Of a DNA stretch of 64,000 nt, positions 34,823-46,810 are shown piece by piece. The position numbers and the translations under genes were made by a program. How positions within the stretch are numbered: the first letter of the stretch is position 1; each line of letters starts with the position of its first letter. This DNA is from Periplaneta americana (lineage: Eukaryota; Arthropoda; Insecta; Blattodea; Blattidae). Below the pieces are notes generated by a model. That model worked only from the letters and a program-made list of their open reading frames with translations, was not told the origin of the DNA and did no database searches. The stretch is taken from positions 109,218,821 to 109,282,820 of the forward strand of contig NC_091123.1 in NCBI RefSeq assembly GCF_040183065.1, in the 5' to 3' direction.

Positions 34823-35550
34823 GAAACAACTCTTAGAAACCACATGAAATCGAGGAAGAAAAGTGGATCAAGTTGCAAGAGAAGTTAAATCCCTACTGTG
34901 GTCAATTGCAATTGAAGTTATATCCATCAGATTTACAATTGCAAAAACAGATAAATTCTTATGACAAAGTGGCAACCTCAAACTTCAAGTTGTAAAAGTA
35001 GCTAGCTACATCCTTTTTGTATAACCATCAGGGAAATTTAATTTAATTTGTAATAAAATCATGTGGAATTTATAAATACGGGAGTAGGAGAAAATAATAA
35101 TATGTTAACAACACTGGAAAACAGCTGTATATTATTAATATAGTAGTTTTGTATCAAGTTCGAGTTTATTAATTTATTGTATCTGCTTTTTCAAAGATTA
35201 ACTGTTGCTTTTCTGAATATTATATACTTCCCTAATTTATCAGTTTTACTTTCAGAATCAGAATAATGGTGGATGAGGATATTAAAGTGATGATAGAGGG
35301 TTTAAGTAATATAGTTGAGACTCCCCCTACAATATTCTTTGAACTTTTTTCCATTTAATTAAACTAGAAACACCTGACTAATTAATAGATAAGAAGAAAT
35401 TGTATATTTTTCGGTAAATAACTGAAAGTGTTTTGTAATATACAGTAGTATGCAATTTTGTGTATAGATCCTATTAATAAGGGAATAAAATTGTTCAAAC
35501 TATAATTTTATATACCCTATAATTCATTAGCCTAATCAAAGATTTAAATG
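34823..35550. other. Intronic AT-rich DNA
   Basis: Nothing recognised. Confidence 0.5.
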
Positions 35551-36069
35551 CAATTGAGGACCGTTTTTGCAAAACTTGCTAACTTAACTGCAAAATTTGC
35601 AAAATTGAGATTTTGGTGGATTCGTTAACATAAAGCAGGCCTCCACACGATGTTAAAGTTATTAAAATTGAATTATTTCTCTTCATTATAGTCCACGCCT
35701 GTGGAGTAACGGCTAGCACGTCTAGCCGCGAAATCAGGTGGCCCGGGTTCGATTCCCGGTCGGGACAAGTTACCTGGTTGAGGTTTTTTCCGGGGTTTTC
35801 CCTCAATCCTATATGAGCAAATGCTGGGTAACTTTCGGTGTTGGACCCCGGACTCATTTCACCGGCATTATCACCTTCATCTCATTCAGACGCTAAATAA
35901 CCGAAGCTGTTGATAAAGCGTCGTAAAATAACCTACTCTTCATTATAGCGTGTCAGAGTGTGATGATTGCACCTATAACCTATTTGTCTTCATTCAGTTT
36001 TTTGTCTCTCCTGTAAAATTTAGTTTTTTTTTTTTTTTTAGCAAGTTTTGCAAAAACGATCCTCAGTTG
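35551..36069. mobile_element. MITE with ~33-bp inverted ends, split by a SINE
   Basis: The left end CAATTGAGGACCGTTTTTGC continues AAAACTTGCTAA. The right end (36039-36069) is its inverted copy with about two changes. Without the SINE and its duplication, the element is about 262 bp. A poly-T run at 36024-36039 precedes the right end. Confidence 0.8.
35692..35935 (+). mobile_element. SINE family A, full-length, with 13-bp target duplication
   Basis: The 244-bp element starts with a tRNA-like head: an A-box-like TGGAGTAACGGCTAGCACG and a B-box GGGTTCGATTCCCGG. The body has AAGTTACCTGGTTGAGG, and the 3' tail contains GACGCTAAATAACC then TTGATAAAGCGTCGTAAAAT. Perfect flanking repeats CTCTTCATTATAG lie at 35679-35691 and 35936-35948. 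This is the best-preserved SINE here. Confidence 0.92.
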
Positions 36070-36917
36070 TAACTGTACAGAAAATTGCAGACACTTCATT
36101 TCCAAAATCAGCCAAATTGTTTGTCCAGCCGCAAAACCATTGAAGTGTATTTTATTGTATTAAATATAAATTGTATTTCTCATTCCATATTACATAGGTT
36201 TTGATAACTTAAAAAAAAAAAAAAAAAAAAAAAAATGTCGTTTTTTTTTTTTTAATTATTTTGATACCTTGAATGACAAAAATGATATAAGTTTTTTTTC
36301 GCTCTAACCAAAAAAAAGATTTCAAGTGGATATAACGACTTTTGCCAATGTGTTACTCATATAAACAATTAGAAATTTGCCGATTTCATAAAATTGTGGT
36401 CAGTTAAGACTGATCGTGTTACAGAGGTGGTCAACTTCACAGGTTTTACTGTATATGAGTCCATTGCAATCATATTGGTCTCATTTACGTAGTACAGAAG
36501 TTATTAATGCTATTAGAAAAATAAGGAAGCCTATATCATTTGGGCTGTTTCTCTAGTAACTTACATTTCTTGTACGTTAATGTAGAATTATGACTTGATT
36601 CTTTGTTTTTTAAACTACATTTGTAGGCATTTTTCATTGAACTCCTATTAGCATTGAAAGTGCAATGATTTTTTCTTGGTGTCGTATTATTACTGCCCTC
36701 GTCATCATCATTATCATCATATCATTGTCTCCATTACCACCACCATCACCACTGGTTCATTGTTTTCGTTATAGCTGTCATTCAGTTATTGCTCCAGCAA
36801 TAAAATTTGGGATAAGTGTGAATTACACTAATGTAGATTCCTAGAAAAAAAAAAGTGAGCTCTTTCCCAAACACCTACCACTATTTTGACAAATTTCGAG
36901 ATCATTCATGAGCAAAT
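36070..36917. other. Intronic DNA with facing poly-A and poly-T runs
   Basis: About 26 A (36210-36235) and 13 T (36241-36253) lie six bases apart and could form a hairpin. Otherwise unremarkable. Confidence 0.6.
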
Positions 36918-37920
36918 CCTGCATCTTAGTATTGGAAACTTTTCATCTGTAGCAGGGATTTCGTATTGTGAAACCCGCTTGAAACGTTAGTGGACTTCAT
37001 ATTTTCGTTACAAAAAATCGTGCATCTTAATATTGGAAACCTTTCATCTGTAGCAGAGATTTCATATTGTGAAACCCGCTTGAAACGTTAGTAGACTTTA
37101 TATTTTCGTTACAAAAAATCCTGCATCTTAGTATTGGAAACTTTTCATCTGTAGCAGAGATTTCTTATTGTGAACCCCGCTTGAAACGTTAGTGGACTTT
37201 ATATTTTCGTTACAAAAAATCCTGCATCTTAGTATTGGAAACTTTTCATCTGTAGCAGAGATTTCATATTGTGAAACCCGCTTGAAACGTTAGTGGACTT
37301 TATATTTTCGTTACAAAAAATCCTCCATCTTAGTAGTAGAAACTTTTCATCTCAGCAGGGATTTCGTATTGTGAAACCCGCTTGAAACGTTAGTGGACTT
37401 TATATTTTCGTTACAAAAAATCCTCCATTTTAGTAGTGGAAACTTTTCATCTCAGCAGGGATTTCGTATTGTGAAAACCGCTTGAAACGTTAGTGGACTT
37501 CATATTTTCGTTACAAAAATCCTACATCTTAGTATTGGAAACTTTTCATCTGTAACAGTGACTTCGTATTGTGAACCCCGCTTGAAGCGTTAGTGGACTT
37601 CATATTTTCGTTACAAAAATCGTGCATATTAATATTGGAAACTTTTCATCTGTAGCAGAGATTTCATATTGTGAAACCCGCTTGAAACATTAGTGGACTT
37701 TATATTTTCGTTACAAAAAACCCTCCATCTTAGTAGTGGAAACTTTTCATCTCAGCAGGGATTTCGTATTGTGAAACCCGCTCGAAACGTTAGTGGACTT
37801 CATATTTTCGTTACAAAAAATCCTGCATCTTAGTATTGGAAACTTTTCATCTGTAGTAGGGATTTCGTATTATGAAACCCGCTTCAAGCGCTAGTGGACT
37901 TCATATTTTCGTTACAAAAA
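36918..37920 (+). repeat. Satellite-like tandem array, 100-101 bp period, ten units
   Basis: Unit anchor GCATCTTAGTATTGGAAAC recurs at 36921, 37022, 37123, 37224, 37325, 37425, 37524, 37624, 37725 and 37825. Each unit continues TTTTCATCTGTAGCAG, ATTTCGTATTGTGAAACCCG, CTTGAAACGTTAGTGGACTT and ATATTTTCGTTACAAAAA. Variant classes exist: units 5, 6 and 9 share CCTCCAT-TTAGTAGT and a shorter CATCTCAGCAGG. This indicates duplication of multi-unit blocks. No coding content. Confidence 0.95.
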
Positions 37921-38689
37921 AGCTCTCATTTTTTGTTTTCTTTTGTCTGGGAGTTTAAAATACCGATCGTGTTTTCTCTTCTTTAGACTAATTAAATAAA
38001 TTAACCATAATTTCCTTTATCGTTCCACTTCTTGAAAAAGGACTTTTATTTTTCCTTCTAGTAAATTTAATTATTTTAACTTTTGACTTGTTTTTTTTTT
38101 TATTATTTACATAAGAAGTTGTGATGAACATTGGACTTAAGGTTATGTAACCTGTTATGAATACATAAACACCCAAGTTAATATTTTGTTCGATAGAATA
38201 ACCATACATACGTTAGTTAGTAGTATCATACTGTTTGATAGTGTAATAAATAGGACTGAATTTCGTACCAAAACATAGTTTTCAGGCTGCCTGCAGCCAC
38301 GCATATACATCGCGCCGGTCTATTACATTAGCTGTCTTCTGTATACTCTCTTCACACAAATAACTCAAAAGTATGTCCGTAAGTGTGGATGGATGACTTT
38401 CGTAACTACATTATATAGCAATATGCACAGTAGAGAAGCAGTTTCATTACGTGCTAGTGTTCGCAGTAGAGTTGTGTAATTTAGTAGTTTTTAACATAGG
38501 AGAACTTAAATTGTCCAGTCACACGAAGTTGAATGCAATACTTAAAGGTTTACTGATAATCATATAGGCTATATGAAAAAAAAAAAAAAACTGGGAAATT
38601 ATGTAATGTGGAAATGCAATCTACAAAACGAAGATTAGTTCGGGGACACTGCTACGAAATTGCTGTAAATAGGTATATATACAGAGTGA
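37921..38689. other. Intronic DNA with a poly-A run
   Basis: Poly-A of about 15 at 38576-38590. No other feature. Confidence 0.5.
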
Positions 38690-39632
38690 TTCACGAGGAT
38701 TTACCGTCACTTACAGAGCTTAATTAGGAAGGCATTCTGAGGAAAAAAGTCGTATAAATATTTGTCCTAATCACAATATTTTCAAAGTTACATTAATTTG
38801 AAGTTGTTAGCAAAATACCTTTTTCTTTAGTTTTACGGGTAAAAAAATATTACAAATAGAGATTGAGCTATTCAGAAGTATCATTTCTTTAATTGGCTAA
38901 TGTTCTGAAGTTAAAAATGTGTTGCTAATTGCTCTGTACATTTTTCAATTTTTAAATAAAAATACATTCTTATGGACTTATCACAAAAATTGTTACAAAT
39001 CATACGACTTTAGGAACTTGATTCTTTACAGTTTAATTATGCATCCTAATGTACATTTTTAAAGAATTTACTAGAGTGGCGTGATTTGTAACAGTTGTTG
39101 TGAAAATGCGTAAGAAATTGTAATTTTGTAGTTAAAAATAAAAATAAAAAATTCCAAGCAACTATGGGATTCACAACACATTTTTAGCTTCAGAATACTA
39201 GCTAATTAAAGAAGTGATACTTCTGAATAGTTCATTCTTTATGTGTAATATTCTTTTTATACTTGAAACTCAAGAATAACTTCAAATTAGAATAATTTCG
39301 AGGGAAAAATTGTTCCGGGGCCGGGGATCGAACCAATTTTTCCCTCTATATCCACAGACCTCAAAGTGGGCTGACAACCGTCCAGCAACCAACATTGAGT
39401 GCACACTAACTCTGTGTGACTTAAATTGTGGTTTTCTGTTAACGTAAGTGACTTGTATTATTCGAATCAACTTTACAGGGAGTTATACCTGAAAGCTTGA
39501 TTTGCAACTTCAAATTAGTGTAATTCTGAAAATATTGAGATTAGGACAAACGTTTATATGACTTTTTTTGCTCAGAATATCTTAGGAAATAAGCTCCGTA
39601 AGGGACGGCAAATCCTCGTGAATCACCCTGTA
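38690..39632. mobile_element. Foldback DNA transposon, TA duplication, interrupted by a SINE
   Basis: The ends are CAGAGTGATTCACGAGGATT (38692 on) and the inverted CAGGGTGATTCACGAGGATT (from 39630 leftward), flanked by TA. Inverted similarity continues deep inside: CTTACAGAGCTTA / CTTACGGAGCTTA, GTCGTATAAATATTTGTCCT / GTCATATAAACGTTTGTCCT, and TTACATTAATTTGAAGTTG. It extends toward the centre near 39050-39060. TA duplication suits the Tc1/mariner superfamily, but no transposase is present. Confidence 0.88.
39291..39505 (-). mobile_element. SINE family C insertion with 13-bp target duplication
   Basis: The 215-bp insert carries an antisense B-box (GGGGATCGAACC) with GAGGGAAAAATTGTTCCGGG beside it, as in the 58.8-kb palindrome. 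It is flanked by AACTTCAAATTAG at 39278-39290 and 39506-39518. The uninterrupted arm of the host element confirms that the site was single copy before insertion. Confidence 0.8.
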
Positions 39633-40782
39633 TGTGTGTGTGTTTGTGGAATGGAATGGAATGGAATGGAATATCTTTCTTTGAATGGAAAATACAGAGA
39701 GACACATTTCACTTCAAAATCTGTCTCAATTAGACATAATTGTATTCTTTCTCGACCTATGTTTAATGTTGGTATGTTTTAACATCCCTTCTAACAATTG
39801 CAATCACTCTGCTGCATTCCAGAATCATAAAAATGACTAGATGATGTAAAGGAATAATTACTGTTCAAATATCCGCAGAAGTTCCAATAGTCATTGAAGC
39901 AGAAATTAAAAGTATTTTTGAAAAGAATTATGTGTTTAATGTGATGTGCCATATACGAAATGCTCTGTAAGATTCACTTGCTGATACAGTAAGAGATACT
40001 GTATCATATTTCAGATTTTCTCCAGTTACGCCTTGTAATGTAGAAGAAACATACATTTTTTTTTCGAAATATAGAAGAGATCTCTTTTGATAAACTGAAA
40101 ATGTACATTATTATTAATTGTAACAAGACTAAATACATATGATTATGTATTTTGTTTGTTATTCTTATATGTATGGGTAAATAATTTTATATTGAAAATT
40201 ACGAAGATTCTAATTGTCATTTTTATAGAATATTATTTGTCTATTTTGTTTCTTATTCTAAGTTACAAAGACAAGTTTGGTTATCACCCGATTGTACATG
40301 TTTGTCTTGCTAGTTTGTTGACGGTGAGAGCTGTGTTACCACTTCTGATAATAAAATCTAGACCGTATAAGTTGAAGTACATCATAAACAGTTTTAACTT
40401 CGATTGGCATAATGTGCAGTTGTCATTCAATTGCAGGCCGTTTAATTCATATGGTAATAAGAAAGAACACGAAACTCATTAAATGACACTTGTAATCTCT
40501 TACATTTAGGAATGAATAATGGTAGAAGTCATGGTTAACTTTCAGAAATGAATAATTGTAGAAGTCATGGTTAACTGTATTTTCTCTTTCTATCTACCAA
40601 TAATATCCTTTTAGGTATGCAATTATTATTAGTATTTACCGCTACATACATTATAAAATAAATACATATTAAGGACGTAGCTCACACCTGTTTGAGCAAG
40701 CTCGTGTTAGGGGGGGTCCTGTAAATAACTATTTTGTAGCAACTAAATGAAACATAAAATATGAATATAAGCATTCCACTTT
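39633..40782. other. Intronic DNA; short GGAAT run
   Basis: GGAAT is repeated five times at 39648-39672. A 108-codon hydrophobic plus-strand ORF at 40156-40482 resembles nothing known. Confidence 0.5.
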
Positions 40783-41624
40783 TACGAGGTGTGATCATTA
40801 AATACCGAGACTGTCTCCTGTGGGCGAAGGGATCATGTGATTGACACGCTCGCGCAGCAGTGACATTAGGACTAGACGACCTTGAAGAGACGCGACACAA
40901 AGTTTCAAAGCGCTATCTTCATTGATACCTGTGTTACACAAGAGTTTGTTAGCACGTGCATCCGCGTATTTGGGAAATCAAGATGGACTCGAAACTGGAG
41001 TAGAGAGCCAACGTCAAATTCTTCGAGAAATCGGCAACCGAAACCCATGGAATGTTGAAGCAAGCCCACGGGAATGAAGCAATGAGTCGGGCAAGGTGTT
41101 TAGAATAGCATTCGCTTTTCAGAAATGACAGAACATCGCTGGAGGACGACGAGAGGCCAGGTTGACCACACACGTGCATGCCAAAAATGTCGAAAAAATT
41201 CGACAAATTGTGCATAATGATCCTCATATCCATTTGAAACATGAACGACCACAACTCTGGACAGAGAACAAATGGATGCTCCATGACGACAATGCTCCAG
41301 GTCACAGAGCTTTCGCAACACACAAGTTTTGCACCCGTAACAAGATAGTCGTCGTTCATCCCCGTATTCACCAGATTTAGCCCCCTGCGACTTTTTTTTT
41401 TTTGTTTCCGAAGATGAAATTTAAGCTAAAGGGTCGCCGTTTTGGCACGGTGGAGGAAATCCAACGCGACTTACAGGAGGCATTCCAGAAATGGCAGGCA
41501 CTTTGGGATCAGTGTATAGCTGCCCAAGGGTACTACTTTGAAGGGGATGGTAGCCAAATTTAAATTAAGTAATTTTATTTTTATTTATGGGATAGGTCTC
41601 GGAATTTAATGATTACACCTCGTA
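40783..41624 (+). mobile_element. Internally deleted mariner transposon
   Basis: The terminal repeats are TACGAGGTGTGATCATTAAA at 40783 and the inverted TACGAGGTGTAATCATTAAA at 41624, about 28 bp long and starting with the target TA. Remnants of a mariner transposase on the plus strand include the N-terminal helix-turn-helix region (about 40985-41165), the catalytic WMLHDDNAPGHRAF near 41273-41313, and HPRIHQI then a stop before the expected third catalytic region. The copy is about 842 bp. Known active mariners are near 1.3 kb, so the central catalytic part is missing (join near 41220). A poly-T insertion and frameshifts add further damage. Confidence 0.9.
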
Positions 41625-42639
41625 TGTCCTGAATGTCGAAAAACTTGGAATCCCAAATCAAATTCCAAATATTATTGCGTACAAGATATTTTTAAAATGA
41701 TACTGTACTTATAATGCGTCCAGACTATTTTTGTGTTATGTTGCTGATGCTAGTTATAGTAGTTAATGAATTGAAATATTTCGCTTTAAGCAAACATTCA
41801 TGAAATTTTCATATACTGTTCTTGTTATTTTGCATTTTTTCATTTTATTCTTTTTCTCAGTCTTTCTTTCTCCTTCGAATTCTAATTTTCTTCTTTTATT
41901 TTCACCGATTTTCTATTCTCTTCTTCTTCTTCTTCTTCTTCTTCGAATATCCGCTCTAATTTCTGAAGTTAAAATTCACTTCGCGTGTGACACAAATTCA
42001 CTAGACTAATACCGGTACTTTTTTTGCTCTCTTTTAGACCACGAAAACCCTTAAGAAAATATATTTGAGAGCATGCCATTTGAGCGATTTTGCTTTCACG
42101 TTGAAATGATTAATTTATTCTTTAGTTGTGATGAAAACGGAACATATTCTTACGTAATATTACAGTCTTGTAATAATGAGGAAATAAGATTTTGTTTTTC
42201 TTCCAGGTCCAAGGTCAAGTTTAATGTCTATTTTAGACTTTGGATGGCTATTAATAACAATCCAAAGACTTTCTTTTATCCAAATTGCCAGTCACTACTT
42301 TTGAATTGTTTCAGATTGCTTGTTAAGTAGTATTTTTAGTTTTTCATCATAATCAGTAATTGTATACGAACAGCCTTTATTAAAATTAGACGATTTGGGA
42401 CATGTCTTAGACTTTTCGTAAGAAAACTTATATGTTTGATATGAAGAAAAAAAATCCCAAATAAATACTTAGCTTTATTATGGAGACATAATGTGGATGA
42501 TATGTCGTCTACAGAGTTGGCGGGAAGTAACTAGGTATTAAAAAATTCGTATAAAATTTACATTACGACTCTAATTTATTTAAATTAATTTGATGTGTAC
42601 ATTATTAAATGGGAATACGGATGCGTATCTCAAAATTGA
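41625..42639. other. Intronic AT-rich DNA with a CTT run
   Basis: CTT repeated at 41919-41944; no protein or transposon signature. Confidence 0.5.
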
Positions 42640-44110
42640 ACGTAGACACCTGTGGCGTCGACCAAATTCCTTAAGCGGCCGGGAATGAAAGCCAGGGTCT
42701 TCTGAAGGAAGTTGAGTTGAACATTGGTGATAACGCCCCGAATCCGTGCTTCCAATTCTTCCAGTGTGCGAGTTTTCGTCCGGTGCATCTCATCTTTTGC
42801 CCAGCCCCAAAAAGTCTCACGGTGTGAGGTCAGGACTTCTTTAGGCCATTTGTGAGCCCACGTCGCCCCGAAGTTCCGGTAACTTCTCATCCAACCAAGT
42901 ACACGGCATTTGCAAAGTTGGTGCACCGTCCTGCATGAAGATAATGTTATTGATATTTCCCCATCCAGATACCGTGGGCCACACGTAATCTTCAAGCATC
43001 TCATGGTAGCGTTACGCGTTTATGGTGTCATGCAGGAGATGTGGGACATTGGTGGTCGTCATTCCACACCAAACGGTCACTTTTGGACGAAAGTGCATCT
43101 TCACCGTCATATGGGATCTTGTGCTGCCCAATAATTGACGAAACCTTATCCTCAGGTCTCTTTACATCCGGAGGCTACATTTGTTGTTTTATATTTGTTT
43201 TTTTAACATAGGCCTACTTGGCATTTCGGACCTTTTACATCCGAATATTTTATAACATTTTATTGTTTTGAAATGCGTCATATAATTTATCTCTGGTGGT
43301 GTTTGTTTGATTATTTTATTGTTTCTTTTTAAATACTACCTAGGGTCTGAGAATTGTTCATTTTTATGATTTTTTTACGAATCACCTTGTGGATATTGCA
43401 TTTGTGTACCTCGTTTTTTCTGTGACAACGTGTTTTAGTTTCGTGATAGCAGTTTTCGTATTGTATTGTGTGTGTTTTTGTTTTTCGAAGAATTTTAGAT
43501 AAAAGCGTAAATAGCCAGAGTAACTGCTGCGCCCTTATTAAACGCCACTAACTATCTTGACGAAACCTCCCACATGAAATACGGCCTTGTCACTCCAGAG
43601 GATGTTTTGAAACACTTGAGGCCGATCCCCGTGCCAACCAACATCAACTCCCCATACTCCATTTTGCGATCGCAGTGTTCTGGTGTCAGCTGCTGCACGT
43701 AATGGGGTTTCCATGGGCGGTAATTCAATTCTTTCTGCAACACCTGACGTACCACGTACCTTGTGAGTCCGCTCGCGAGCTGCCTGACGTGTTGATTTAG
43801 CCGGGCTACGATTGAACATTTCCCGCACAGTCGCCACATTCTCCTCAGACCGAGACATGGATGGACTACAGGTTCTTCCTGCATCCTTAACCGAACCTAT
43901 AGTCATTAGCTTCCTATGACAATTCTTTATTGTCTGGACGAATTGTAGCATTCCTTCCCTTCACCGTACGCCACTTATCTCTGTACAAGAACAACGGAAT
44001 TCCACACTTCATAGCGTGCAGCAATCTGCGCTCCTCGCGAACGACAGGCGATCGGCCATCTTTGCTATTGTTGCGCTTACTTCCTCCCACGGCTACTGTC
44101 TGTACTTCCG
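42640..44110 (-). pseudogene. DDE transposase relic of a Tc1/mariner-related group, split by an insertion
   Basis: The minus strand gives, in order: a helix-turn-helix N-terminus (EENVATVREMFNRSPAKSTR), LQKELNYRPWKPHYVQQLTP, MEYGELM, ILWSDKAVFHVGGFV with its catalytic Asp, then after the insert KVTVWCGMTT, DGAPTLQMPCT-like reading, and a C-terminus KTRTLEELEARIRGVITNVQ. A GWAKDEM motif stands where related proteins have FLWG-K. Frames change several times. The order and motifs match a transposase group common in arthropod genomes. No inverted ends were located. Confidence 0.8.
43146..43556. mobile_element. 411-bp insertion of unknown type inside the transposase
   Basis: Flanked by the direct repeat TTGACGAAACC (43135-43145 and 43557-43567). 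It splits the transposase exactly within GGFV-N: codons for GFV appear on both sides. The insert is AT-rich, begins TTATCCTCAGG, ends CACTAACTATC, and has no inverted ends, tRNA-like head or poly-A tail that I could see. Confidence 0.75.
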
Positions 44111-44535
44111 ACGCGCGAAAGTTTAAATTCTATTTAATGGCCTATATGTACACACTATTTTCATTATGATTCCATCGATATTAAAAATTCTACAGCCATT
44201 TAATAATGCCCAGTTATTTCCCGCCCACACTATACACGATAAGTAAGTTACCAATTAAAATAATATTATGTCATATATAAGAAAACTTACTCATAAGCGC
44301 GCGCAAATAATATTTTGTGAATATAGAAGTTTAGATTATTCTTCTGAATATTATTCTTAATCTTGAATGGTTAATGTTCTTACTGGGATCTGACCACACA
44401 CTCAACAATAAATGACCCATATCCGAACGTAGCAGGGCCAATTCTCAATGGAAAACCCATTATTTTTTGCTTTAATTAAACTATTTGGTTTTGCAATATA
44501 TAATTAATTTAACACTGTTTATATTTTTGTTTGTA
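44111..44535. other. Intronic DNA
   Basis: Nothing recognised. Confidence 0.5.
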
Positions 44536-44760
44536 AGCGCCACAGTAGCCTAGCGGTTGGGGCGTTGTCTTATAATCCTGTGACTCAGGTGTTGGACAAG
44601 CCCGTAGTCCAGGTAATACAGGGTTTTCTTTTGGCAGTGAGGAAAGTGGGAAAAAAACCAGAGGCGGTATGCTACCCCAAGATTTTCCTCTGGCCTACCT
44701 CGATTTTAAAAAAAGGCATACCCCTTCCCTTTCAACATAGACATAAATGACGTATACAAT
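44536..44760 (+). mobile_element. SINE family D, sense
   Basis: The tRNA-like head begins near AGCGCCACAGTAGCCTAGCG (A-box TAGCCTAGCGGTTGG). The B-box is decayed (GGTGTTGGACAAGCCCG). The body includes AAAGTGGGAAAAAAACC, CAGAGGCGGTATGCTACCCC and CTGGCCTACCTCGATTTTAA. The 3' boundary is approximate. Confidence 0.65.
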
Positions 44761-46714
44761 AAATTGTTTCGTGCAGTCAGTAACGCGGATCTTTGAAGCT
44801 TACGCAATACATTACATTTCTTAATAAAATAATTTCAAGTTACTTCAGTTATTTACTAGATCATTTTACAATGTCCTTTGAGACTTATCATTTAAAATAA
44901 TGTTAAAACTTCAAAGTGCCTTATTTAATTACTAGCCGTACCCGCGCGCTTCGCTGCATTTGTTATATATAAATATCATTGACTTAAATCTGTTATATTT
45001 CCAAATACAGATTTGTTATTGTTAGTTAATAATTGATTTATTATCAATTATAAATCGTTTGCTCCTGAATTACTTTCAAAGTTGTATTTAGAACTATGAA
45101 TGTAACTGTTATTACCATTCAGTAGGTTCTGGAGTTGTTCGATTAATTCTACTTTTAAACTTGGTACAGTATTATGTTAGACCTAACAGCGTCTGAAATA
45201 GAATATATTTGTAAGAACTGAAGGTCGTTACTCTCAGCTGGAAGAAGGTTTTGTCTCCAAACGATACCATTTATTATTTAAAACGTGTGTTGATAACGGA
45301 TGTACTACTATAAGTACTTACCTAAGATTTTAATTCGTTGTGAGGGCTCTTGAATCTCAGGAAGAAAAACTTTTCCAGCACTGCAACGTATGCAAGACTA
45401 ATTTACAAACATCTTAAACGAATTATTCTTACAACGAAAACGGATGCTCCCTAGACCAAATAATATTTCGTATTTCAATTATGTAATTACTTAATAGTTT
45501 CATCTGGTATTGTATGACGTTATGACTGAAATATCTATGTTGTTAATTGTTTTTATTGTAACATTCGGCCATAACTGACCGAGTATATAAGATCTCGCGC
45601 TCAGAGGGGTGGAGTTTGGGATTTGAGATGGCCTACAAACCACAAGTCATGTTAAAGATGTTGGTTTGTTAATTATTCATTATGGAGTATTGTGCACTAC
45701 ATACAACTATTACCTATTAAGTATACATTACCGTAGCTTACCTAAATACGTAATTAAGCAATATGTACTGTTATCTTACTGAATAATTAATACTTAATAT
45801 GTGCCGCGTATATATTTGTAAAATAATTATTCCATCTCTGGCTTTCATTCTTTCATAAAAAAAACGCAAGACAAATCACACATCAAATTTCAGTACGGTA
45901 CCACCAAATAGCATTAAATTTAACTGCAGTTACATATAGCTAATTATTAGTTTCGACAGTATATAAAGTTTTCTGTACGTAAGGTTCTGTTTAGTCCTAC
46001 TTTATATGCATTTGCGCCCAGTTCTCGATTCACTCATGACATAAAGCCTACGTCCATCTAAAGGAACTACACTTTCCAGTGATGAAAGAATTATTCAGAT
46101 CTATTAAATAGTTTCCTGAGATTGCCTCATACAAACACACAAATACTCTCTCTTTATAATATAATAATACTAGTGGCTTGTGCAGCAAATGCTGCTGCAA
46201 ACTAAGTTCGTTAGACGTTCAAATACAATTTTTTCAGATTTATTTTCAATGAAGAATACTTGTCTTTTTGATAATTATTTGCTTCCATAATAATGAAACA
46301 TACTCCCTCTGAATGGATTTTTTAGGCCAAATACTTTTTCTTGAACCTATCCAACTTCAGTTTTTGAGTTTCAACGCGAAAACGCAAGTATCAATGTCAG
46401 GACGATAGCAGTAGCTATTTCAGGTCATTGTGGATTGTAGGCAAAAGTTAAAAAAAGTCAGGTTTGCTAAGCTTTCGAACAATAGCATTTTCGTATAGCT
46501 GCTGCATGTAGAACTTGAAATGTAGAGCGTAAAATCATTTTATCTTACTAAGAGATCTTGCTGAAATGATCTGGAGACTACAAATTTTTTTTAGGCCTCT
46601 TATTGTATCATTAAGTAATACCTTTTCATCTTTTCTTAGGAACTGTAATTTTTGCGCTCTCTCGAGCCAATACTGAAGGCAATGACACATATCAATATCT
46701 ACACTACACCGCCA

Positions 46715-46810
46715 TTACTTACTTACTTACTTACTTACTTACTGGCTTTTAAGGAACCCGGAGGTTCATTGCCGCCCTCACATAAGCCCGCCATTGGTCC
46801 CTATCCTGAG
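46715..46810 (-). mobile_element. TAAG-tailed LINE, copy 5: 96-bp truncated insertion with target duplication
   Basis: Plus strand: six TTAC/CTTA units, then TGGCTTTTAAGGAACCCGGA and so on to CTATCCTGAG. This is just the last ~70 bp of the family plus its tail. The flanking repeat CTACACCGCCATTA (46704-46717 and 46811-46824) is perfect over 14 bp. Confidence 0.92.

Noticed and set aside
36918-37920. CRISPR-like array
   Set aside because: The 101-bp units are contiguous and similar over their full length, with no unique spacers; this is a eukaryotic satellite.
40156-40482. 108-codon hydrophobic ORF as a possible membrane protein
   Set aside because: AT-rich composition alone gives such frames; there is no start context, conserved motif or splice evidence.
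40949-41371. 140-codon minus-strand ORF
   Set aside because: It is opposite the mariner transposase remnants, which have the real motifs.
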